64,000 nucleotides of DNA from an uncultured Lachnospiraceae bacterium (GTDB lineage: Bacteria; Bacillota; Clostridia; Lachnospirales; Lachnospiraceae), in contig CAJTSB010000001.1 of assembly GCA_910578825.1 (NCBI GenBank), forward strand, positions 175,402 through 239,401, read 5' to 3'. The position numbers and the translations under genes were made by a program. Below, piece after piece: positions 61,359-64,000 of the stretch (positions are counted from its first letter, which is position 1; each line of letters opens with the position of its first letter). The notes under the pieces were generated by a model, which did no database searches, was not told the origin of the DNA, and saw only the letters and a list, made by a program, of their open reading frames with translations.

Positions 61359-62444
61359 TTGCTGAAATGGCGCAAGGTAGAACAAAATCGAATAGAGTAC
61401 AAGGAAGGATTCAATCCCTCGGACATTGTGCATACAATATGTGCCTATGCAAATGATATAGCAGGAGTAGACGGAGGCTGCCTTGTAATTTGCGTAAAAG
61501 CAGAAAACGGACTTCCTGTTCTGCCTCCCATAGGCTTGCCAAGTGAATTGCTGGATGATATTCAATTGAAAATATTCCAATACTGCAATAAAATCGAGCT
61601 TCGTTATATTCCTAAAATTGATATTGTAGAGTATCAGGGAGCGTATTTAGTTTATTTGAAATGTGCGGCAGGTGATGCAGGTTCTTATCAGGCATTGGTT
61701 GACCTTTATTCGAAAGAGGAATCAGGGAAAGAGCAAAATCGTACCATGAAGTATTGGATTCGTCCGGCATCGCTTACAACAGAAGCGAAACAAAGTGAAT
61801 TAGCGGAGCTTTTTGAAAAATTTGCATCCATACCTTTCGTTGATTGTATCAATAGCTGGGCATCTTTGGCACATATACGCAGAGGATACCTAGAGGATTT
61901 TATCAGGGAAAGTAATAGTTCGTTGATAGAAGAACTGAATGTGCGTTTACTGAAGGATTTCATAGAAAAGTTTGCGGCAGGCAAAGTCAGGGCAAGGAGA
62001 TATCGCAATCCTAAGATAGGGGAGTTCTTCAAAGAAATTGATTTGTCTGAGAAGAAGTCCACAGGCATATCCAAAATTTTGCGTGAACTGAAAAGAAACG
62101 ATTCGCCATTGCCGGAGTTTGAAACAGATGCGGACAGAACCTACATGATAACAACGATAAAGATTCATGAAGGCTTTCATTTTGGAGACTTCGCTCAAAA
62201 AATGAGCGGAGTTTTGAGCGAAGTTTTAGCACAAAAAGATGATAATAAAGTTAGGGCAATTGTTAACTTTATGGAAGAACATGGGGGAATTACTCCGAAA
62301 GAAGCCGAAACGGTTACAGGAAAGTCTGCGGCAACAGTGCGAAGGTATTTTAAAATACTTGCAGATACAAGACATATAGTGGCTGAGGGGAATACCAATA
62401 ATATAGTTTATCGTAGCTCTATGAATTTACCAGAAGATGATTAA
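61359..62444 (+). CDS. AlbA_2 (Schlafen-like) DNA-binding protein with ATPase-like and winged-helix domains
   Basis: 361 residues from a TTG start, 11 bp after the DUF262 gene. There is no strong ribosome binding site, so it is probably coupled. Residues ~10-55 are AlbA_2 (RIEYKEGFNPSDIVHTICAYAND then GGCLVICVK, quoted in two parts). Residues ~205-280 resemble the HATPase_c_4 region of these regulators (NPKIGEFFKEIDLSEKKSTG). The C-terminus is a winged helix (GITPKEAETVTGKSAATVRR). Such proteins are often transcriptional regulators or sensors in defence islands. The first segment is a little short of the usual N-terminus. Confidence 0.72.
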   Translation: MLKWRKVEQNRIEYKEGFNPSDIVHTICAYANDIAGVDGGCLVICVKAENGLPVLPPIGLPSELLDDIQLKIFQYCNKIELRYIPKIDIVEYQGAYLVYLKCAAGDAGSYQALVDLYSKEESGKEQNRTMKYWIRPASLTTEAKQSELAELFEKFASIPFVDCINSWASLAHIRRGYLEDFIRESNSSLIEELNVRLLKDFIEKFAAGKVRARRYRNPKIGEFFKEIDLSEKKSTGISKILRELKRNDSPLPEFETDADRTYMITTIKIHEGFHFGDFAQKMSGVLSEVLAQKDDNKVRAIVNFMEEHGGITPKEAETVTGKSAATVRRYFKILADTRHIVAEGNTNNIVYRSSMNLPEDD

Positions 62445-62489
62445 AATTATAAGAATCGAATTGCCCAAATGGTGATTAGGTATTTCATA

Positions 62490-62550
62490 AATGCGTTATA
62501 ATGCGTTATAAATGCGTTTTTTTGAGTGGAGATGCATTTAAAAACGCATT
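62490..62550. repeat. AATGCGTT repeat cluster near the right end of the island
   Basis: AATGCGTT at 62490-62497, 62500-62507 and 62511-62518, and the inverted AACGCATT at 62543-62550. With the repeat at 62577 it may form integrase/Xis binding sites. The spacer 62445-62698 has no gene. Confidence 0.65.
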
Positions 62551-62576
62551 GAAAACAAAACAGACGCAATTCGCTC

Positions 62577-62603
62577 CGTGATAACCCCATGATAACAAAA
62601 ATT
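62577..62603 (+). repeat. Right arm-type repeat of the island
   Basis: 24 of 27 bases identical to 49903-49929, in direct orientation, about 100 bp inside the right core. Confidence 0.7.
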
Positions 62604-62698
62604 TAAAAAACGTCATATATAAGGTGTATATCAAAGAAAAAACTACCGAAAAAGCCCTATAAATCGAATAAAACCACATCGATTTCCCATACAGAAAA

Positions 62699-62753
62699 CC
62701 GTGAGGGTGGACGTACAGTAGGTTCCGGTCGTGTAGCTACGATTATTGAATAA
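62699..62753 (+). pseudogene. Displaced tuf 3' end carrying the right attachment core (attR)
   Basis: From 62700 the sequence reads in frame REGGRTVGSGRVATIIE and a TAA, identical in protein to the end of the intact tuf, but with synonymous changes after the 27-bp core (62699-62725). It has no upstream coding part. It is most simply the original chromosomal tuf end separated by the island. Confidence 0.88.
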
Positions 62754-62775
62754 TCAGTAAAAAGCTGGATTTTAT

Positions 62776-62807
62776 AGGGTTTTCCGAGAAATCGGGAAAC
62801 CCTTTTT
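62776..62807 (+). terminator. Original tuf terminator at the right end of the island
   Basis: AGGGTTTTCCGA, loop GAAA, TCGGGAAACCCT (one G-U), TTTT. It follows the displaced tuf tail at the same distance as the terminator at 49844 follows tuf. Confidence 0.9.
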
Positions 62808-62903
62808 GAAACTTTGTAACAGTGAAAAAGTTGTAGGCGGTGCCTAAACGGTGCCGTAAAGTAGAAATTTTGTGAAGTTTGGTTATGTATTAGAGAAAAT
62901 TCT

Positions 62904-62932
62904 TTGACATATTCATAGTATAGTGTTAATAT
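62904..62932 (+). promoter_or_regulatory. Promoter of the small antisense RNA
   Basis: TTGACA at 62904-62909, 17-bp spacer, TAATAT at 62927-62932, with no open reading frame behind it. Confidence 0.75.
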
Positions 62933-62938
62933 GAGTAT

Positions 62939-63027
62939 AGAAAGGGTGCTACCGATAGATGGTTAGCCCGGTATATAAGTGAAACAAAAATTGCCGCTTA
63001 GTTTACCAGACAGGGCGGCTATTTTTG
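62939..63027 (+). ncRNA. Probable type I antitoxin RNA
   Basis: A transcript from the promoter at 62904 would be about 90 nt. It begins near GGGTGCTACC (62945-62954), which can fold with GGTTAGCCC. It ends at a shared bidirectional terminator: GCCGC (62993-62997) pairs with GCGGC (63015-63019), with T-runs on both strands. It converges on and overlaps the 3' end of the peptide gene below, the layout of par/fst-like type I systems. Confidence 0.6.
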
Positions 63028-63114
63028 TGATTTATTGCTTCCGATGGTATATCCAAGTCCGAAAGAGGTCAAGCATAAGCTGATTACTGCAATTAGACCT
63101 TCAATAGTCAACAT
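63019..63114 (-). CDS. Small hydrophobic toxin-like peptide (type I toxin-antitoxin)
   Basis: 31 residues, too short for normal ORF calling. It starts MLTIEGLIAVIS, has one hydrophobic helix through LCLTSFGLGYTIG and ends with a polar SNKSQK tail, like holin-like type I toxins that insert in the membrane. The ATG at 63114 has AGAAGGG 6 bp upstream. The in-frame ATG at 63120 is too close to it. The long leader holds a CAGAGGG...CCCTCTG hairpin (63172-63192). It lies in convergent arrangement with a small RNA. Confidence 0.65.
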   Translation of the reverse strand: MLTIEGLIAVISLCLTSFGLGYTIGSNKSQK

Positions 63115-63238
63115 TGGCATCCCTTCTTTTAGCAAGATTTCCGACAGACAAGCTACGGATTTCTATGTAAACAGAGGGTCACAGTCCCTCTGCTGAAGGA
63201 CTAACCGCCTACCGTTTTTTGGTAGCACCCATGAAAAG

Positions 63239-63271
63239 ATTATAACAATTTGAGTCTATAGGTAGTGTCAA
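63239..63271 (-). promoter_or_regulatory. Promoter of toxin gene next to the insertion sequence
   Basis: On the minus strand TATAAT (63244-63239) is clear. The only TTGACA (63271-63266) is 21 bp upstream, longer than ideal, and falls within the probable end of the IS, so the native -35 may have been replaced. The transcript start would be near GGGTGCTACC, the same 5' word as in the antisense RNA. Confidence 0.5.
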
Positions 63272-64000
63272 TAGTTTTTCGCAAATATAATTTCTGCCGT
63301 TTAGTAGCTGACAGTTAACCGGCTATGATATCAGACAGCAGATCATCCTCCGGTTTGGAAAGATGATCCATATTCATGTAGCGTCTGGCTCCCCATTGGG
63401 TTCCTGCTACATGACGCAGTCTGGCACATACCAGCATTAACGCACTTTGACCATCAGGAAATGCGCCGATTGCTTTGGTTCGGCGTTTGATCTCCCGGTT
63501 TAACCGTTCAATGGTATTATTGGTCCGGATTCTGGTCCAGTGCTGTGTTGGAAACTCCATATACGTGAGTGTCTCCTCGATACCATCCTCTACCTTTTTG
63601 GCAGCAGATACAAGTTTCATTTCCTTCAGTTTCTCAGCTACTTGTCGTGCTTTCTCACGTGCTGCCTCCTTGCTTTCCTGGGCATGAATAGCCTTTAACA
63701 TCATGGCGACTGCCTTCATCCTGTTACGTGGAGTAACAGAGAAAATATTCCGGTAAAAATGAACAGTGCAGCGTTGATAACGGACATCTGGAAATACTTC
63801 CGGTATGGTTTCGAGCATTCCGAGATTTTTATCTCCGATGATCAGGCGGACTCCCATTAAGCCACGTTCTTTCAGCCATACAAAGAAGGAGCGCCAGCTC
63901 TCCTTGTCCTCCTTCATACCCTCAGCTGCACCGATGATCTCACGGCATCCATCGTTGCTGACTCCAATAGCAACAAGGATAGCTACGTGTTGGCTTTCAC
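63266..64000 (-). mobile_element. IS256-family insertion sequence (partial, right end outside window)
   Basis: Contains the C-terminal part of a mutator-type transposase. The left boundary is estimated near the TGTCAATAGTTTTTCGC stretch, a plausible IS256-like terminus. The other end, inverted repeat partner and target duplication lie beyond the window, so the boundary is approximate. Confidence 0.65.
63315..64000 (-). CDS. IS256-family (mutator) transposase, 5' part outside window
   Basis: About 228 residues are visible. The frame is open to the right edge (VAILVAIGVSNDGCREIIGA before the ATG at 63917), so that ATG is internal. DDE catalytic parts: second Asp in LIIGDKNLGMLETIPEVFP followed by YQRCTVHFYRNIFS (Mutator signature) and Glu in TNNTIERLNREIKRRTKAIG. 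In IS256 proteins the residue after GD is usually G or A, and here it is K. The C-terminus LLSDIIAG looks complete. It catalyses copy-out transposition. Confidence 0.9.
   Translation of the reverse strand, partial: ESQHVAILVAIGVSNDGCREIIGAAEGMKEDKESWRSFFVWLKERGLMGVRLIIGDKNLGMLETIPEVFPDVRYQRCTVHFYRNIFSVTPRNRMKAVAMMLKAIHAQESKEAAREKARQVAEKLKEMKLVSAAKKVEDGIEETLTYMEFPTQHWTRIRTNNTIERLNREIKRRTKAIGAFPDGQSALMLVCARLRHVAGTQWGARRYMNMDHLSKPEDDLLSDIIAG

Larger units (their letters stand above)
49767..62725. mobile_element. Genomic island integrated in the 3' end of tuf
   Basis: Bounded by the 27-bp direct repeat of tuf sequence. It carries a tyrosine integrase and Xis-like gene near the left end, and near-terminal arm-type repeats at both ends (49903 and 62577). 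The cargo is visibly more AT-rich than the ribosomal genes. No relaxase, coupling protein, capsid or replication gene was found, so it is an integrative island mobilised by its own recombinase or a satellite of another element. Confidence 0.85.

Noticed and set aside
62445..62698. Coding sequence at the right end of the island
   Set aside because: The AT-rich stretch has stops in all frames. Only repeats and the attachment region were found.
49767..62725. Prophage or complete conjugative element
   Set aside because: Only integrase and Xis-like functions are present. No capsid, terminase, relaxase, coupling protein or replication initiator was seen.

Overview
The window looks like a chromosome segment of a motile, low-to-mid G+C Firmicute of the class Clostridia, most likely a Lachnospiraceae member. 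The evidence is the str/rif ribosomal cluster order, strong AGGAGG ribosome binding sites, TTGACA/TATAAT promoters, an L10 leader in the Firmicute style, and a flagellin with its glycosylation genes. No tRNA or rRNA gene was found.

Region 1 (1-29606) is a surface-glycan / flagellin-modification island. It has at least nine glycosyltransferases, several fused to other glycosyltransferase or methyltransferase domains. It also has an FkbM methyltransferase, a PseG-like hydrolase, a TPP enzyme, an aldo/keto reductase, an FAD oxidoreductase/mutase-like protein and a three-part protein ending in a citrate-lyase-ligase-type nucleotidyltransferase. It ends with flagellin (plus strand), a FliD-like cap protein (minus strand, apparent sigma-28 promoter), a methyltransferase, a cytidylyltransferase-PLP enzyme fusion and a LicD transferase. 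Together these suggest a filament or cell-surface glycan that is O-methylated and decorated with a nucleotide-activated phospho-aminoalcohol or similar group.

Region 2 (29611-49878) is the conserved rpmG-secE-nusG-rplK-rplA, rplJ-rplL, rpoB-rpoC, rpsL-rpsG-fusA-tuf cluster. Separate promoters precede rpmG, rplJ, rpoB and rpsL, and rplJ has an L10 leader. Two accessory insertions interrupt it: an ECF sigma factor/DUF4179 pair between rplL and rpoB, and a hemerythrin-receiver fusion between rpoC and rpsL. Several spacers carry hairpins and direct repeats.

Region 3 (about 49767-62725) is a roughly 12.9 kb genomic island integrated into the 3' end of tuf. A 27-bp exact copy of tuf coding sequence marks both ends, and the right end carries a synonymous second tuf tail with its own terminator. 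The island encodes a DUF6076-like protein, an Xis-like protein, a tyrosine integrase and an AT-rich defence-like operon. The operon holds an HTH regulator, a PD-ExK nuclease/Eco57I-type methyltransferase, a second Eco57I-type methyltransferase, a YaaC-like protein, a DUF262/DUF1524 GmrSD-like protein and an AlbA_2/winged-helix protein. No conjugation or phage structural genes are present.

Region 4 (62754-64000) is chromosome beyond the island. It has a probable type I toxin-antitoxin locus (31-residue hydrophobic peptide, convergent small RNA, shared terminator) and an IS256-family transposase that runs off the right edge.
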